Positions 16,382 to 27,998 are shown, counted from the stretch's first letter. The stretch is DNA of 64,000 nucleotides from Pseudomonas capeferrum (GCF_013523055.1 NZ_JAAMQM010000011.1:62001-126000); one strand, 5' to 3'. The notes: generated from the sequence alone by a model not told the origin. Translations and numbers: made by a program.

Positions 16382-18987
16382 GGCTTGCTCTTGCCTTTAC
16401 GTGGAGCGCCCGCCTTGGGAGGCCCCTTGCGATGCTTGGTCGGCTTGCCGGAGGACGACTTGTCCGATTTGCTGCCGCTCTGGCCGGTACGCGCGTCCGT
16501 CATCAGCGCCTTCTTCATCTCCCGGCTCTTGCGCACCTCGGCGTTACGCTCGACGGCATGGGAAGGGAAATAGGCTTCGGAGGCTTCGCTCTTCTTGCTG
16601 CGGCGAGTCGGCTCGGTCCTGGCCTGCGGCTGGGCCTGAGGCTCGGATTTGGACTTGCCCTGCGACGCGGCCTGGGACTTGGGTTCGCCGGTCGGTGCAT
16701 CGGCAGCGCCACGGCGCTTGCGCCCGATAGGCGCGGACAGGGTGCTTTCACCCACTTCGAAGTCGATCTTGCGCTCGTCGAGATTGACGCGCATGACCTT
16801 GACCTCGACCGTGTCGCCCAAGCGGAAGTTGCGCCCGGTTCGCTCGCCGGACAGGCGATGATGAACGGGATCGAAGTGATAGTAATCACCCGGCAAGGCA
16901 CTGACGTGCACCAGACCTTCGACATAGATATCGGTCAATTCCACGAACAGGCCGAAACCGGTTACCGCCGTGATCACGCCAGGGAAGGACTCGCCGACGC
17001 GATCCTTCATGTACTCGCACTTGAGCCAGTTGACCACGTCGCGCGTGGCTTCGTCGGCACGGCGCTCGGTCATCGAGCACTGCTCGCCCAACTGCTCCAG
17101 GGTGTTCTCGTCGTACGGATAGATCCGCGCCTTGGGAATGCTCATCGCACCAGCACGCTTGACGTGCGGAGTTTCCTGGCGGGAACGGATCACGCTGCGG
17201 ATGGCGCGGTGCACCAGCAGGTCCGGGTAACGACGGATCGGCGAAGTGAAGTGGGTGTAAGCCTCATAGTTCAGACCGAAGTGCCCATTGTTCTCCACCG
17301 AATAGACCGCCTGGCTCAACGAGCGCAGCATGACCGTCTGGATCAGGTGGAAGTCCGGGCGACCGGCGATCTGCGATAGCAGCGCCTGGTAGTCCTTGGG
17401 CGACGGCTCCTTGCCCTTGTGCAGCGACAAGCCCAGCTCGCCGAGGAAGGCACGCAATTTTTCCAGGCGCTCCGGCGGCGGGCCATCGTGGACTCGGTAC
17501 AGCGCGGGCACTTCGTGCTTGGCAAGGAACGCGGCGGTGGCCACGTTGGCCGCCAGCATGCATTCCTCGATCAGCTTGTGGGCATCGTTGCGCACGGTCG
17601 GGCGGATTTCCGCGATCTTGCGCTCGGAGCCGAAGATGATCCGCGTTTCCTGGGTCTCGAAGTCGATCGCGCCACGGGTGTGGCGCGCCGCCAGCAATAC
17701 CTTGTACAGGCCGTAGAGGTTCTTCAGGTCCGGCACGACATCGGCGTATTCCTGACGCAACGCCTTGCCTTCGCGGGTACGGGCGTGCTCGAGCATGCTG
17801 CTGACCTTGTTGTAGGTCAGGCGCGCGTGGGAGTGGATCACCGCTTCATAGAACTGGTAGTCGACCATCTGGCCCGACTTGTTCATGGTCATTTCACAGA
17901 CCATCGCCAGACGATCGACGTGCGGGTTCAGCGAGCACAGGCCGTTGGACAACTCCTCGGGCAGCATCGGCACGACGCGCTCGGGGAAGTACACCGAGTT
18001 GCCGCGCTGCTGCGCCTCGACATCCAGAGCCGAGCCCAGGCGCACGTAGCTCGAGACGTCGGCGATCGCCACGTACAGGCGCCAGCCGCCGGAGAACATG
18101 CGCAGCTTGCCCAATGGCTCGCAGAAGACGGCATCGTCGAAATCGCGGGCGTCTTCACCGTCGATGGTGACGAACGGCAGATGACGCAGGTCGACGCGCT
18201 TCTCCTTGTCCTTCTCTTCTACTTCGGAGCGGAACTTGCGCGCTTCCTTGACCACCGCCTCGGGCCAGACGTGAGGAATGTCATAGCTGCGCAACGCAAC
18301 GTCGATCTCCATGCCCGGCGCCATGTAGTTGCCGATCACTTCGACGACATCGCCTTGCGGCTGGAAGCGTGGAGTGGGCCAGTGGGTAATCTTGATCTCG
18401 ACGAACTGACCGATCTTCGCCCCGCCGTTACGACCGGCCGTGACCAGCACTTCCTGCTGGATCTTGGGGTTGTCCGGCGTGACGAAACCGATGCCGCCTT
18501 CCTCGTAGTAGCGACCGACCACGCTCTCGTGGGCGCGGGAGATCACCTCTACCACCACGCCTTCGCGACGGCCGCGGCGGTCGAGACCAGAGACCCGCGC
18601 CAGGGCACGGTCGCCATCGAACACCAGGCGCATCTGCGCCGGGCTCAGGAACAGGTCGTCGCTGCGATCATCGGGAATGAGAAAGCCGAAGCCGTCGCGG
18701 TGCCCGGAGATGCGGCCGAGGATCAGGTCCAGCTTGTCCACCGGGGCATAGGTGCCGCGCCGGGTATAGATCAGCTGGCCATCACGTTCCATGGCGCGCA
18801 GGCGGCGGCGCAAGGCTTCGATCTGGTCCTCGGTCGTGAGGCCGAACTCCGCCACCAGTTGTTCTCGGGCAGCGGGCTCACCGCGCTCATCGAGGTGATG
18901 CAGGATCAGCTCGCGGCTGGGGATGGGGTTTTCGTATTTTTCCGCTTCACGAGCGGCCTCGGGATCGAGGGATTGCCAATCGGCCAT
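16378..18987 (-). CDS. rnr: Ribonuclease R
   Basis: 869-residue 3'-5' exoribonuclease of the RNB family, somewhat longer than E. coli RNase R (813). Order: N-terminal winged-helix and cold-shock domains (LILGRISGHRDGFGFLIPDD), RNB catalytic domain with the Asp cluster TIDGEDARDFDDAVFCEPLG (about 265-285), S1 domain near 640-720 (FPGVITAVTGFGLFVELTDI), and a long basic/Ser-rich tail from about 735 (KSKSEPQAQPQ... to KAGAPRKGKSKP) expected to be disordered and to bind structured RNA or ribosomes. It degrades structured RNA and takes part in rRNA quality control and tmRNA-linked decay. First gene of the rnr-rlmB pair. Confidence 0.96.
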   Translation of the reverse strand: MADWQSLDPEAAREAEKYENPIPSRELILHHLDERGEPAAREQLVAEFGLTTEDQIEALRRRLRAMERDGQLIYTRRGTYAPVDKLDLILGRISGHRDGFGFLIPDDRSDDLFLSPAQMRLVFDGDRALARVSGLDRRGRREGVVVEVISRAHESVVGRYYEEGGIGFVTPDNPKIQQEVLVTAGRNGGAKIGQFVEIKITHWPTPRFQPQGDVVEVIGNYMAPGMEIDVALRSYDIPHVWPEAVVKEARKFRSEVEEKDKEKRVDLRHLPFVTIDGEDARDFDDAVFCEPLGKLRMFSGGWRLYVAIADVSSYVRLGSALDVEAQQRGNSVYFPERVVPMLPEELSNGLCSLNPHVDRLAMVCEMTMNKSGQMVDYQFYEAVIHSHARLTYNKVSSMLEHARTREGKALRQEYADVVPDLKNLYGLYKVLLAARHTRGAIDFETQETRIIFGSERKIAEIRPTVRNDAHKLIEECMLAANVATAAFLAKHEVPALYRVHDGPPPERLEKLRAFLGELGLSLHKGKEPSPKDYQALLSQIAGRPDFHLIQTVMLRSLSQAVYSVENNGHFGLNYEAYTHFTSPIRRYPDLLVHRAIRSVIRSRQETPHVKRAGAMSIPKARIYPYDENTLEQLGEQCSMTERRADEATRDVVNWLKCEYMKDRVGESFPGVITAVTGFGLFVELTDIYVEGLVHVSALPGDYYHFDPVHHRLSGERTGRNFRLGDTVEVKVMRVNLDERKIDFEVGESTLSAPIGRKRRGAADAPTGEPKSQAASQGKSKSEPQAQPQARTEPTRRSKKSEASEAYFPSHAVERNAEVRKSREMKKALMTDARTGQSGSKSDKSSSGKPTKHRKGPPKAGAPRKGKSKP

Positions 18988-19149
18988 CAGGAGGGGTTCA
19001 CCTTGGTATCTATATATTGAGAGTGTGGCATAGGCGTATTGAAACCGGAAATCTCAGGCTTGGACAGCCCCGCCAGAAGGTCTGTTCGGACGCAGAAGCA
19101 CAGCGGAATCAAGACGTTGAAGATTTGCATATTTTTTTTCGCCAGGGGC

Positions 19150-19178
19150 TTTACAGGCCATAGGGGCGTCCGTATAGT
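19150..19178 (+). promoter_or_regulatory. Sigma-70 promoter of the tRNA-Leu pair
   Basis: TTTACA (19150-19155) and TATAGT (19173-19178) with a 17-bp spacer, then a GC-rich discriminator (GCGC) typical of stringently controlled stable-RNA promoters. Start predicted near 19185, about 70 nt before the first tRNA. Confidence 0.75.
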
Positions 19179-19255
19179 GCGCACCACGACGACGGAGACG
19201 ACGTTGTAGTCGAGATGAACACTGATGTAAAGCATCACGTGGACCTTGACGAAAT

Positions 19256-19342
19256 GCCCAGGTGGCGGAATTGGTAGACGCGCTGGTTTCAGGTATCAGT
19301 GATCGCAAGATCGTGGAAGTTCGAGTCTTCTCCTGGGCACCA
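19256..19342 (+). tRNA. tRNA-Leu, anticodon CAG (copy 1)
   Basis: 87 nt with encoded CCA. The acceptor arms GCCCAGG/CCTGGGC pair, the D arm contains GGAATTGGTAGACGC, the anticodon loop is TT-CAG-GT on the stem CTGGT/ATCAG, and a long variable arm (GATCGCAAGATC) marks a class II tRNA. It reads CUG, the major Leu codon of pseudomonads. Confidence 0.95.
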
Positions 19343-19420
19343 ATTTCGAATTGATAGATAGCAGGTTTATCTGTCGATCAGCAACAGATTCATCGCAATA
19401 CGCAGTAGATGTAAAGATTT

Positions 19421-19507
19421 GCCCAGGTGGCGGAATTGGTAGACGCGCTGGTTTCAGGTATCAGTGATCGCAAGATCGTGGAAGTTCGAGTCTTCTCCTG
19501 GGCACCA
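19421..19507 (+). tRNA. tRNA-Leu, anticodon CAG (copy 2)
   Basis: Identical over all 87 nt to the copy 78 bp upstream, including the encoded CCA. The spacer shows no promoter of its own, and a single terminator follows, so the two are one transcript. Identity suggests recent duplication or gene conversion. Confidence 0.95.
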
Positions 19508-19510
19508 TAT

Positions 19511-19542
19511 AAAAACCCGCTAGCATTGCTAGCGGGTTTTTT
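19511..19542 (+). terminator. Intrinsic terminator of the tRNA-Leu operon
   Basis: CCCGCTAGC stem (19516-19524), ATT loop, GCTAGCGGG (19528-19536), then six T residues, 9 nt after the second CCA. The A-run in front makes it potentially bidirectional. Confidence 0.92.
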
Positions 19543-19794
19543 CTTGCCTGCGATTTAATCTCCCGGCCTGACACTTCTCCACGGCACCTAGCGCCCTCCT
19601 CTCTAGACCTCGACTTCTGCGGTATCCCCATCGGTCATCCACCGGGCTCGTCGCCTGTCTCTCTACCGAGCTCGGTATCGGTCGCTCAAGTACAAGACCG
19701 TTCGCTCATGAATTTTCCTCCACGCGGCCACTTGAGAACCGATTTCGTTTACCATTGTTTCCAAATATGTAGCCGTAAGCGAGGAAGTATCCGC

Positions 19795-20808
19795 ATGACG
19801 ATCCGCCCGAACCCGCTGATGCGCACCCTGGCCGCCGCTGTGCTGGGCCTGGTGATTGGCGCGCCGGCCGCCATGGCAGCCGACCCGGTCTCCCTGACCC
19901 TGTACAACGGCCAGCACAAGGAAATCGGTGAAGCCATCGCCAAGGCCTATGAGGCCAAGACCGGCATTCATATCAATATTCGCAAGGGCAGCAGCAATCA
20001 GTTGGCGAGCCAGATCATCGAAGAAGGCGATCGCTCGCCTGCCGATGTGATCTACACCGAGGAATCGCCGCCGCTGAACAACCTGGGCGAGCTGGGCTTG
20101 CTGGCCAAGATCGACGACGCCACGTTGCAGATGCTGCCCAAGGAGTACGTGGCCGCCAACGGTTCCTGGATGGGCGTCACAGCCCGTACCCGGGTCGTGG
20201 TGTACAACCCGAAGAAGATCGACGAGAAAGAACTTCCGCAATCGGTCATGGACTTCGCCGACCCCGAGTGGGATGGACGGGTCGGCTTCGTACCGACCAG
20301 TGGCGCCTTCCAGGAACAGGCCGTGGCCATCCTGAAGATGCACGGGCGTGATGCCGCCGAAGAATGGCTGACCGGCCTCAAGGCGTTCGGCAAGACCTAC
20401 ACCAACAACATGGTCGCGCTGAAGGCCGTGGAAAATGGCGAAGTCGCCGCGGTACTGGTGAACAACTACTACTGGTATGCCCTCAAGCGTGAACGCGGCC
20501 AGCTCGACTCCAAGCTGTACTACCTGGCCGATGGCGATGCCGGCGGCCTGGTGACCATTTCCGGTGCCGCCGCGGTGAAGGCCAGCAAGCACCCGAAAGA
20601 GGCTCAGGCCCTGCTCAACTGGATGGCCAGCGAAGAAGGCCAGCGCGTCATCACCCAGACGACCGCCGAATATCCGCTGCACAAGGGCATGGTCTCCGAC
20701 CAGGGTCTGAAACCGTTCGAGGAGCTGCGTCCGCCGCAGATCACCCCGGCCGACCTGGGCAACGCCGAGGAAGCCCTGGAGCTTGAACGCGAGGTCGGTC
20801 TGCTCTGA
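19795..20808 (+). CDS. hitA: Periplasmic Fe(III)-type ABC substrate-binding protein
   Basis: 337-residue secreted binding protein of the FbpA/HitA/FutA type. ATG 19795 is preceded by GAGGAAG; the signal peptide has a basic start, a hydrophobic core LAAAVLGLVIGAPAA and cleavage after AMA. The mature part opens DPVSLTLYNGQHKEIGEAIA; Tyr pair NNYYWYALKR (about residue 225) matches the C-terminal iron-binding tyrosines of FbpA-type proteins. It captures ferric iron in the periplasm for the permease encoded immediately downstream (stop and start share one base). The upstream region may hold a Fur site but no clear 19-bp box was seen. Confidence 0.85.
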   Translation: MTIRPNPLMRTLAAAVLGLVIGAPAAMAADPVSLTLYNGQHKEIGEAIAKAYEAKTGIHINIRKGSSNQLASQIIEEGDRSPADVIYTEESPPLNNLGELGLLAKIDDATLQMLPKEYVAANGSWMGVTARTRVVVYNPKKIDEKELPQSVMDFADPEWDGRVGFVPTSGAFQEQAVAILKMHGRDAAEEWLTGLKAFGKTYTNNMVALKAVENGEVAAVLVNNYYWYALKRERGQLDSKLYYLADGDAGGLVTISGAAAVKASKHPKEAQALLNWMASEEGQRVITQTTAEYPLHKGMVSDQGLKPFEELRPPQITPADLGNAEEALELEREVGLL

Positions 20809-22373
20809 TGACTGCCGCCCTGCCCGAGCAGGCACGAATCCGCTTCGTGCCGCGCCGCAAGCGCCCCTCTATCTGGGTAGTGCTGCCAGTCCTGTTCCTG
20901 GTTGCCATGAGCCTCCTGCCGTTGCTTTACGTGGCGCTGAAAACCTGGCAGGCCGGCTGGCAGGAAGCCGTGCACCTGCTTTGGCGCCCCTTCGTCTGGG
21001 GGCTGCTGCGCAACACCTTGATGCTGATGGTCGGGGTGACCGTAGCCTGCCTGGTCGTCGGGCTGGCCCTGGCCTGGCTGCTGGAGCGCAGCAACCTCCC
21101 CGGGCGTCGCGTGTGGGGCGTGATTCTCTGTCTGCCGTTCGCTGTCCCATCCTTCGTCAGCAGCTTCACTTGGGTCTCCCTGAGCCCGAGTTTCGAAGGT
21201 CTGGGCGGCGCGATCCTGGTCATGGCGCTTTCCAAGTATCCGCTAGTGTTCCTGCCGGTAGCGGCAACCCTGCGCAACGTCGATACCTCGCTCGAGGAAT
21301 CGGCACGCACGCTGGGGTGCAGCCGCTGGGGCGTGTTCTTTAAGGTCACCCTGCCGCTGCTCTGGCCATCCTTGCTCGGCGGAGCATTGCTGATCGCCCT
21401 GCACATGCTGGTGGAGTTCGGCGCGCTGTCGATCCTCGGACTGCAAACCTTCACCACAGCCATCTATCAGCAGTTCGAGCTGGAGTTCAGCAACGCCAAC
21501 GCAGCCATGCTGTCGGCGGTGTTGCTGGCGCTCTGCCTGTTGATGCTCTGGCTGGAACTGCGGGCGCGCGGCAAGGCTCGCCACGTGCGCATCGGCCAAG
21601 GCGTGGCCCGCCGCGCCGCGCCGATCGCCCTGCGTGGCTGGATGCCGCTCGCACAGGTGTTCTGCATCGCGCTGGCCGTGCTGGGCAGCGGTATTCCATT
21701 GGCCATGCTCGGCTACTGGTTGAGCGTCGGCTCGTCGGCAGCCTTCCCGGTCGCGGCGATCGGCGAGGCTCTGCTGACATCCTTGTCGATGTCGCTGGGC
21801 GGCGCGGGGTTCAGCGTACTGCTGGCCTTGCCGATGAGCTTCCTGGTGGTGCGCTACAAGGGCCGCCTGGCGATCTGGGCCGAGCGCCTGCCCTACCTGC
21901 TGCATGCGCTGCCGGGCCTGGTGATCGCGCTGACATTGGTGTTCTTTGCCCTGCACTACGTGCCGGCGCTGTACCAGACCACCGGGTTGCTGATCCTGGC
22001 GTACGCGTTGCTGTTCCTGCCGTTGGCGCAGGCGCCGGTACGCACGGCATTGAACAAGGCGTCACCGACGCTGGAAGAAGCTGCCCGAACCCTTGGCGCG
22101 AGCAGTTTCAGCGCGTTCTGTCGGGTGACCCTGCCGATCATCTTCCCAGCCCTGGCCGCTGCCTTCGCCCTGGTGTTCCTCGATGCCATGAAAGAGCTGA
22201 CCGCAACCCTGTTGCTGAGCCCGACCGGCATGACCACCCTGGCCACCGAGGTCTGGGCGCACACCGCCAACATCGAGTTTGCCGCCGCGGCACCTTACGC
22301 GGCCCTGCTGATCCTGGTCTCGGGGTTGCCGGTCTACCTGCTGACCACACGGATGTACCTGAACAAGGCCTGA
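20808..22373 (+). CDS. hitB: Fe(III)-type ABC transporter permease, fused two-domain
   Basis: 521-residue inner-membrane protein with about 12 helices made of two tandem permease domains. Each has an EAA loop for ATPase contact: EESARTLGCSRWGVFFKVTL (about 165) and EEAARTLGASSFSAFCRVTL (about 425). This FbpB/HitB/SfuB architecture fits ferric iron uptake. TGATG couples its start to the binding-protein gene. No ATPase (FbpC/HitC) is found in the window, as in the hitAB pair of P. aeruginosa as I recall it, so a remote ATPase must serve it. Confidence 0.87.
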   Translation: MTAALPEQARIRFVPRRKRPSIWVVLPVLFLVAMSLLPLLYVALKTWQAGWQEAVHLLWRPFVWGLLRNTLMLMVGVTVACLVVGLALAWLLERSNLPGRRVWGVILCLPFAVPSFVSSFTWVSLSPSFEGLGGAILVMALSKYPLVFLPVAATLRNVDTSLEESARTLGCSRWGVFFKVTLPLLWPSLLGGALLIALHMLVEFGALSILGLQTFTTAIYQQFELEFSNANAAMLSAVLLALCLLMLWLELRARGKARHVRIGQGVARRAAPIALRGWMPLAQVFCIALAVLGSGIPLAMLGYWLSVGSSAAFPVAAIGEALLTSLSMSLGGAGFSVLLALPMSFLVVRYKGRLAIWAERLPYLLHALPGLVIALTLVFFALHYVPALYQTTGLLILAYALLFLPLAQAPVRTALNKASPTLEEAARTLGASSFSAFCRVTLPIIFPALAAAFALVFLDAMKELTATLLLSPTGMTTLATEVWAHTANIEFAAAAPYAALLILVSGLPVYLLTTRMYLNKA

Positions 22374-22455
22374 CACCAGGCCTGGTTCGCCAGCCCTCAC
22401 TTCACTCGCCACACCCTGGAGCACAAGGTCGACCTGGCCGCAGACTGGGTCGACC

Positions 22456-22992
22456 TCAGCTCGCAACCACGGAAAAGGCCGCCGTTACGTTACGCAGCAT
22501 GCGTGCGACGATGGTTCCATGAGTCGGCGCCACCGGCAACATGTACAGACGGCCAAAGGTATTGAAACAGGTGACAGAGGTCGTCACGCTCAGGCTCATG
22601 AGAGCGCCGGCCGCTGCCGGATCAAGCTCGGAGGCCAGGTCCATGCACACCATGACTGCCAGGTGCGTGTCGCGAGAGGTCAGCAGCAATCGCTGCGCGC
22701 TGATCGCTTCCACCGTGAAAAAATCCAGCCTTTCTCCCGGTATAGGCACCCTGTCGGGGGTACGCGGCGAGAACCCGTGAATCGGGAGGACCTTGAAGCG
22801 ACGAGAAACAAGATCGCGAATCCGGAATGCGCCACTGAGCCAGGCCGGAAGCTGCGAGGTCATGGCGCAATAGGCCTGCAGCACACTTATCGGGCCACGA
22901 ACTTGCACCGCATCGCAATGCAGAAAGTCCAGCCGGGCAGGCTCATCGATGAGGCGCACATCTTTCGGTGCAAGTGACAAAGCCGCTGACAT
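22456..22992 (-). CDS. DUF2867 family protein
   Basis: 178 residues. The segment GAFRIRDLVSRRFKVLPIHG and the later DTHLAVMVCMDLASE and FNTFGRLYMLPVAPTHGTIV parts fit the DUF2867 family (SRPBCC-like fold, often fused to NAD-binding epimerases elsewhere). Here it is free-standing, without signal peptide or membrane helix. AAGGA lies about 6 bases before ATG. It is convergent with the iron permease and lies upstream of, but 160 bp from, the chemoreceptor gene end. Function unknown. Confidence 0.7.
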   Translation of the reverse strand: MSAALSLAPKDVRLIDEPARLDFLHCDAVQVRGPISVLQAYCAMTSQLPAWLSGAFRIRDLVSRRFKVLPIHGFSPRTPDRVPIPGERLDFFTVEAISAQRLLLTSRDTHLAVMVCMDLASELDPAAAGALMSLSVTTSVTCFNTFGRLYMLPVAPTHGTIVARMLRNVTAAFSVVAS

Positions 22993-23151
22993 GGGTATCC
23001 TTCCGTCGGTACCGCTCCAATACCTCGAGTTATACCCCAGCCCAACGACCGTTCCAATTGCAGGCTCCGGCTGCGATCAAGGGCCCACATGGCAAGCCCA
23101 CAGTCGTGATTGCCTGGCCCCATTCATGAGGGGCGGCCCTTGGCGCTCCAT

Positions 23152-25086
23152 TCAAGCGCGGAACTGCCCCAGGCTCGACTTCAGCTGCGCCGCAAGATCA
23201 TCGAGGACCTTGCTGCTGGCCGTGGTCTGCATGACCACCTGCGCGGCGCGCTCTGCCTGGGCATGGATGTTCTCGACCCGTCCGCGGACCGCCTGCGCGC
23301 CCAGGGCCTGCTGCTCGGCGGCGCGCGTGGCCAGGCCGATGGCGGTATGTACCTGTTCGACCGCCGCCTGTACCGATTGCTGCCGCCGCGCATTGTCACG
23401 CAGTACCAGGAGGCCTTCGCTGGCCTGGCGCCCGGCCTGGCTGATGCTGGAAACGGCCTCCTTGGCACCTTGCTGCAATGCCGTGATATGCGCCTGGATA
23501 TCCCCCGTGGAGCGCTGGGTCTTGCTGGCCAGGGCCCGGACTTCATCGGCGACCACGGCAAAACCACGCCCGGTGTCACCGGCGCGTGCCGCCTCGATGG
23601 CAGCGTTGAGCGCCAGCAGGTTGGTCTGCTCGGCGATACCATGGATCACCGTCAGGACCACTTCGATCTGCTCGCTCTGCCTGGCCAGGCGCTCGATCAC
23701 TTGGGAACCGGTATCTACCTGCCCAGCCAGGCTCTCGATGAGCCCGGACAGTTGCGTCGATGTCCGGCTGTTCTCGTCCGTGGCCTGACGAATGTCCACG
23801 ACCTGCTGCAGGGCGGCCTGCATGGCATGGCTTTCGGCCTGGGCTTCGTCCGCCATGGCCGAAAGGTCGCGCAGGCTCGCCGCCACTTCGTCGCGCTGCA
23901 GCGCGGCGGCGGCATCCGCGCCGGCGTTATGGCGAGCCATATCGCCTATCTCGATCCCCGTGCGCTGGGCCACCTCGCCCGCTTCACGAACGATGGGCTG
24001 CAGCTTGTCGACGAAGCGGTTGACCGCCGTTGCCATGTCACCGATCTCGTCCCGGCTGTCGAGGGCCACACGCTTTGTCAGGTCACCCTCCCCGGCTGCC
24101 AGATCGTCGAGCGCGGCGATCAGCAGCCGCAGCTTGCTGAGCACGCGCCGACCCAGGACCAAAGCCACTACCAGCAACACACCCAGACCGACCAGCACCA
24201 GACCAAGGCCAATGCGCCAGCGCAACTCGCCGGCGGCTTCGCGCACGCTGCTGGCCGTACCGGCCTGCATGGCGGCAGCGCTGGCCTGCGCGCTCTCCAG
24301 CCGGGCGCCCAGGGCCTTGCCACTGTCAGCAGCGGCGCCGAACAAGCTTTCGCCGACCAATTGCCCGCCACTGGCGATCAGGGCAGCGAAACGCTGGTCG
24401 AGCGCATCCAGTTCCTTGTCCACGCCGGCAGTGGACACGCCCATCAGCACCTTGCCGATCTCGACACCGTTGGGACTGATCGAGGCCTCGACGAAGTACA
24501 CCGAAGGGTCGCGTCTCGCGGCCTCCAGCAGCTTGTCCAGCGCGCGCTCGCCCTGGCCCTTTTCGATCAGCGCCTGGTTGATCGGATTCTGTCGATTGAG
24601 GTAGCGGGTCAGGTGCTGCCCCTGCGCGTCGTCATAGACCACGAACAGCACGCTGGGATTACGCTGCGCGCGCCGAGCGAACTCCGAAAGCACCGGTACA
24701 TCGTTGTCCCACATGGCCCGCGGCGCGACGGAGGCCAGCAGTTCGGCCATGTCGTTGGCGGACTCCTTGAGGGTCTGCTCGAGGGTCTTGCGCAGTTGTA
24801 GCTGCTCGGCCTCCAGGCGCGTGGACAGGCCCGTCGTCAAACGTTCGCGCGTGCTCGTCGAGAGCCCGTCGAGACCGGACCGGACCTCGCGCCCAGCCTG
24901 CTCCAGGTCAGCGGCAAGCTTCTGGCTGTCGACGCTCAGACGCGCCTCCAGGTCGGCCTCCAGCGCGGTGACCGTGCTCCGGGTCAGCGCGACTGCGACC
25001 AGCACCTGCACCAGAAGTGCGATACCCAAGGCAACAAACACGGGCCGCAACAGGCGGCTTCGTAACAGAGAGAGAATGGCCGACAC
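23152..25086 (-). CDS. Methyl-accepting chemotaxis protein
   Basis: 644-residue chemoreceptor. TM1 about 12-34, a periplasmic sensor of about 250 residues, TM2 about 291-312, HAMP about 312-362 ([20 protein letters not shown]), then the cytoplasmic coiled-coil with the signalling tip [20 protein letters not shown] (482-501) and [20 protein letters not shown] (507-526). The sensor's [20 protein letters not shown] segment suggests a CACHE-like fold; the ligand is unknown. Translation starts at a GTG preceded by a G-rich ribosome site (GGGGGG). No C-terminal pentapeptide for CheR docking is visible. It signals to CheA/CheW. Confidence 0.92.
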   Translation of the reverse strand: MSAILSLLRSRLLRPVFVALGIALLVQVLVAVALTRSTVTALEADLEARLSVDSQKLAADLEQAGREVRSGLDGLSTSTRERLTTGLSTRLEAEQLQLRKTLEQTLKESANDMAELLASVAPRAMWDNDVPVLSEFARRAQRNPSVLFVVYDDAQGQHLTRYLNRQNPINQALIEKGQGERALDKLLEAARRDPSVYFVEASISPNGVEIGKVLMGVSTAGVDKELDALDQRFAALIASGGQLVGESLFGAAADSGKALGARLESAQASAAAMQAGTASSVREAAGELRWRIGLGLVLVGLGVLLVVALVLGRRVLSKLRLLIAALDDLAAGEGDLTKRVALDSRDEIGDMATAVNRFVDKLQPIVREAGEVAQRTGIEIGDMARHNAGADAAAALQRDEVAASLRDLSAMADEAQAESHAMQAALQQVVDIRQATDENSRTSTQLSGLIESLAGQVDTGSQVIERLARQSEQIEVVLTVIHGIAEQTNLLALNAAIEAARAGDTGRGFAVVADEVRALASKTQRSTGDIQAHITALQQGAKEAVSSISQAGRQASEGLLVLRDNARRQQSVQAAVEQVHTAIGLATRAAEQQALGAQAVRGRVENIHAQAERAAQVVMQTTASSKVLDDLAAQLKSSLGQFRA

Positions 25087-25210
25087 GTAGAACCCCCCAA
25101 ACGATTGACGCCATTACTTTGATGGCACCCTCGGAGCATTCTTGCAGCAAGGGTTGTGCCGGGCAGGAGGTAAACCTGCCAAATGCAGGTTTTCGGACAC
25201 TGGCGCCCTG

Positions 25211-25247
25211 AACGAAAACGCCGCGCCTCCTTGCGGGGGCGCGGCGT
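25211..25247 (-). terminator. Intrinsic terminator after purA
   Basis: On the minus strand a 9-bp CGCCGCGCC/GGCGCGGCG stem (25219-25227 with 25238-25246) is followed by TTTTCGTT. It ends the hisZ-purA transcript. Confidence 0.8.
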
Positions 25248-25271
25248 CGGCTCAGCCTCGAAAGGTCTGAA

Positions 25272-26618
<1,347 letters not shown>

Positions 26619-27806
26619 TCAATGGGTCAGCGGCAGAACCTGCCAGCGCCCGTCTTGCTGAATCAATTGCCGATCACAATCCGCCTCGAGAGCAGCACTC
26701 AACGGCTGCCCAGGCAAGGCCTGAACCACACGCTGGCCCTCGTTGCGCAACTGGCAGACCATCTGCCAGAGGGCCGTATCGCTGCTGTCAGGCATCCAGA
26801 TCCCGCCAGAAGGCAACACGACCTCCGCTCGCCCCAGTGTGACCAGGGTCTTCAAATCCGTGGAGAAGCCCGTGGCCGGGCGGGCCCGGCCAAAGTCGGC
26901 GCCGATGTCGTCATAGCGCCCGCCCTGGGCGATCGATTGACCGACCCCAGGCACGAACACCGCGAACACCACGCCGGTGTGGTAGTTGTAGCCGCGCAGT
27001 TCGCCCAGGTCGAAATACAGTGGCAGGTCCGGGTAGCGCGCGGCCAGGCGATCGGCGATCGCCAGGAGATCATCCAGCGCGGCCAGGACCCCAGCCGGGG
27101 CTCGACCCAGGCGCACGCGCGCCTCGGCCAGTACTTCACGACCACCGCACAGCTCGAGCAGGGCGCGCAGCATGTTGCCCAGGTCCTTCGGCAGGTCGGC
27201 GGTCAGCGCGTGAACTTCATCGCGCGCCTTGCGCTGCAAGGCATCGAACAACTGCTGCTCGACCGCGCCCGACAGGCCGGCCGCGCGTGCCAGACCGCGG
27301 TAGATCCCGACATGACCCAGGTCCATGTGCACATCCGGCACATCGGCCAATCGCAACATCGCGAGCATGAGGCTGATCACCTCGACATCGCTGACCGGGC
27401 TGGCGTCACCGTAGAGTTCAGCGCCGAGCTGGATCGGGCTGCGCGAAGTGGACAGCGCACGTGGCTGCGCATGCAGCACGCTACCGGCGTAGCACAGGCG
27501 GCTCGGCCCTTCGCGACGCAGGGTATGCGCGTCGATGCGGGCTACCTGTGGCGTGAAATCGGCACGGAAACCCATCAGGCGTCCGGACTGCGGATCGACG
27601 ACCTTGAAAGTGCGCAAGTCCAGGTCCTGGCCGGCACCGGTCAGCAGCGATTCCAGGTACTCGATATGCGGAGTGACGACCAGTTCGTAACCCCAACTCT
27701 GGAACAGGTCCAACACCTGGCGACGCGCGATCTCGATACGCGCTGCCTCAGGTGGCAGTACTTCTTCGATGCCATCTGGCAGGAGCCAGCGGTCTACCGT
27801 TGCCAT
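26619..27806 (-). CDS. hisZ: ATP phosphoribosyltransferase regulatory subunit HisZ
   Basis: 395-residue HisRS-like paralog that forms an octameric complex with short-form HisG for the first step of histidine synthesis. It opens [20 protein letters not shown]; class II synthetase-like blocks are seen ([20 protein letters not shown], then [12 protein letters not shown]), but it lacks the tRNA anticodon-binding domain. The ATG at 27806 fits family length; the frame continues upstream without homology. It sits between hflC and purA, as in other gammaproteobacteria with short HisG. Confidence 0.94.
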   Translation of the reverse strand: MATVDRWLLPDGIEEVLPPEAARIEIARRQVLDLFQSWGYELVVTPHIEYLESLLTGAGQDLDLRTFKVVDPQSGRLMGFRADFTPQVARIDAHTLRREGPSRLCYAGSVLHAQPRALSTSRSPIQLGAELYGDASPVSDVEVISLMLAMLRLADVPDVHMDLGHVGIYRGLARAAGLSGAVEQQLFDALQRKARDEVHALTADLPKDLGNMLRALLELCGGREVLAEARVRLGRAPAGVLAALDDLLAIADRLAARYPDLPLYFDLGELRGYNYHTGVVFAVFVPGVGQSIAQGGRYDDIGADFGRARPATGFSTDLKTLVTLGRAEVVLPSGGIWMPDSSDTALWQMVCQLRNEGQRVVQALPGQPLSAALEADCDRQLIQQDGRWQVLPLTH

Positions 27807-27972
27807 GACGCCATTTCCCCTTTGGTCCGGGCGGCCTGCCCGCGGGCGAGCCTTGAGTAAAGCAGGTATCGGCAGACAGTAGCGGGCAGCACCGATCCCA
27901 GCGCAGCCGCCGTGCCAATACCCTCGAATACCTTGCGTTGCGGCCAAATCATGGCCAATGAACCTTACAGAC

Positions 27973-27998
27973 GCAAAAAAGCCGGGAATTTCCCGGCT
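27973..27998 (-). terminator. Intrinsic terminator after hflC
   Basis: Minus-strand AGCCGGGAAATTCCCGGCT hairpin followed by six T residues. It separates the hfq-hflX-hflKC transcript from hisZ-purA. A second strong GC hairpin without a T-run (28034-28062) lies closer to the hflC stop. Confidence 0.85.

Noticed and set aside
17419..19020. 533-codon plus-strand frame opposite rnr, and similar long frames opposite purA/hisZ, hflKC/hflX, parC and the chemoreceptor
   Set aside because: All mirror strong genes, have no ribosome sites and show no recognisable domain.
19708..19794. Fur box upstream of the iron-binding protein gene
   Set aside because: The AT-rich stretch near 19737-19770 has only scattered matches to the 19-bp consensus, too weak to annotate.
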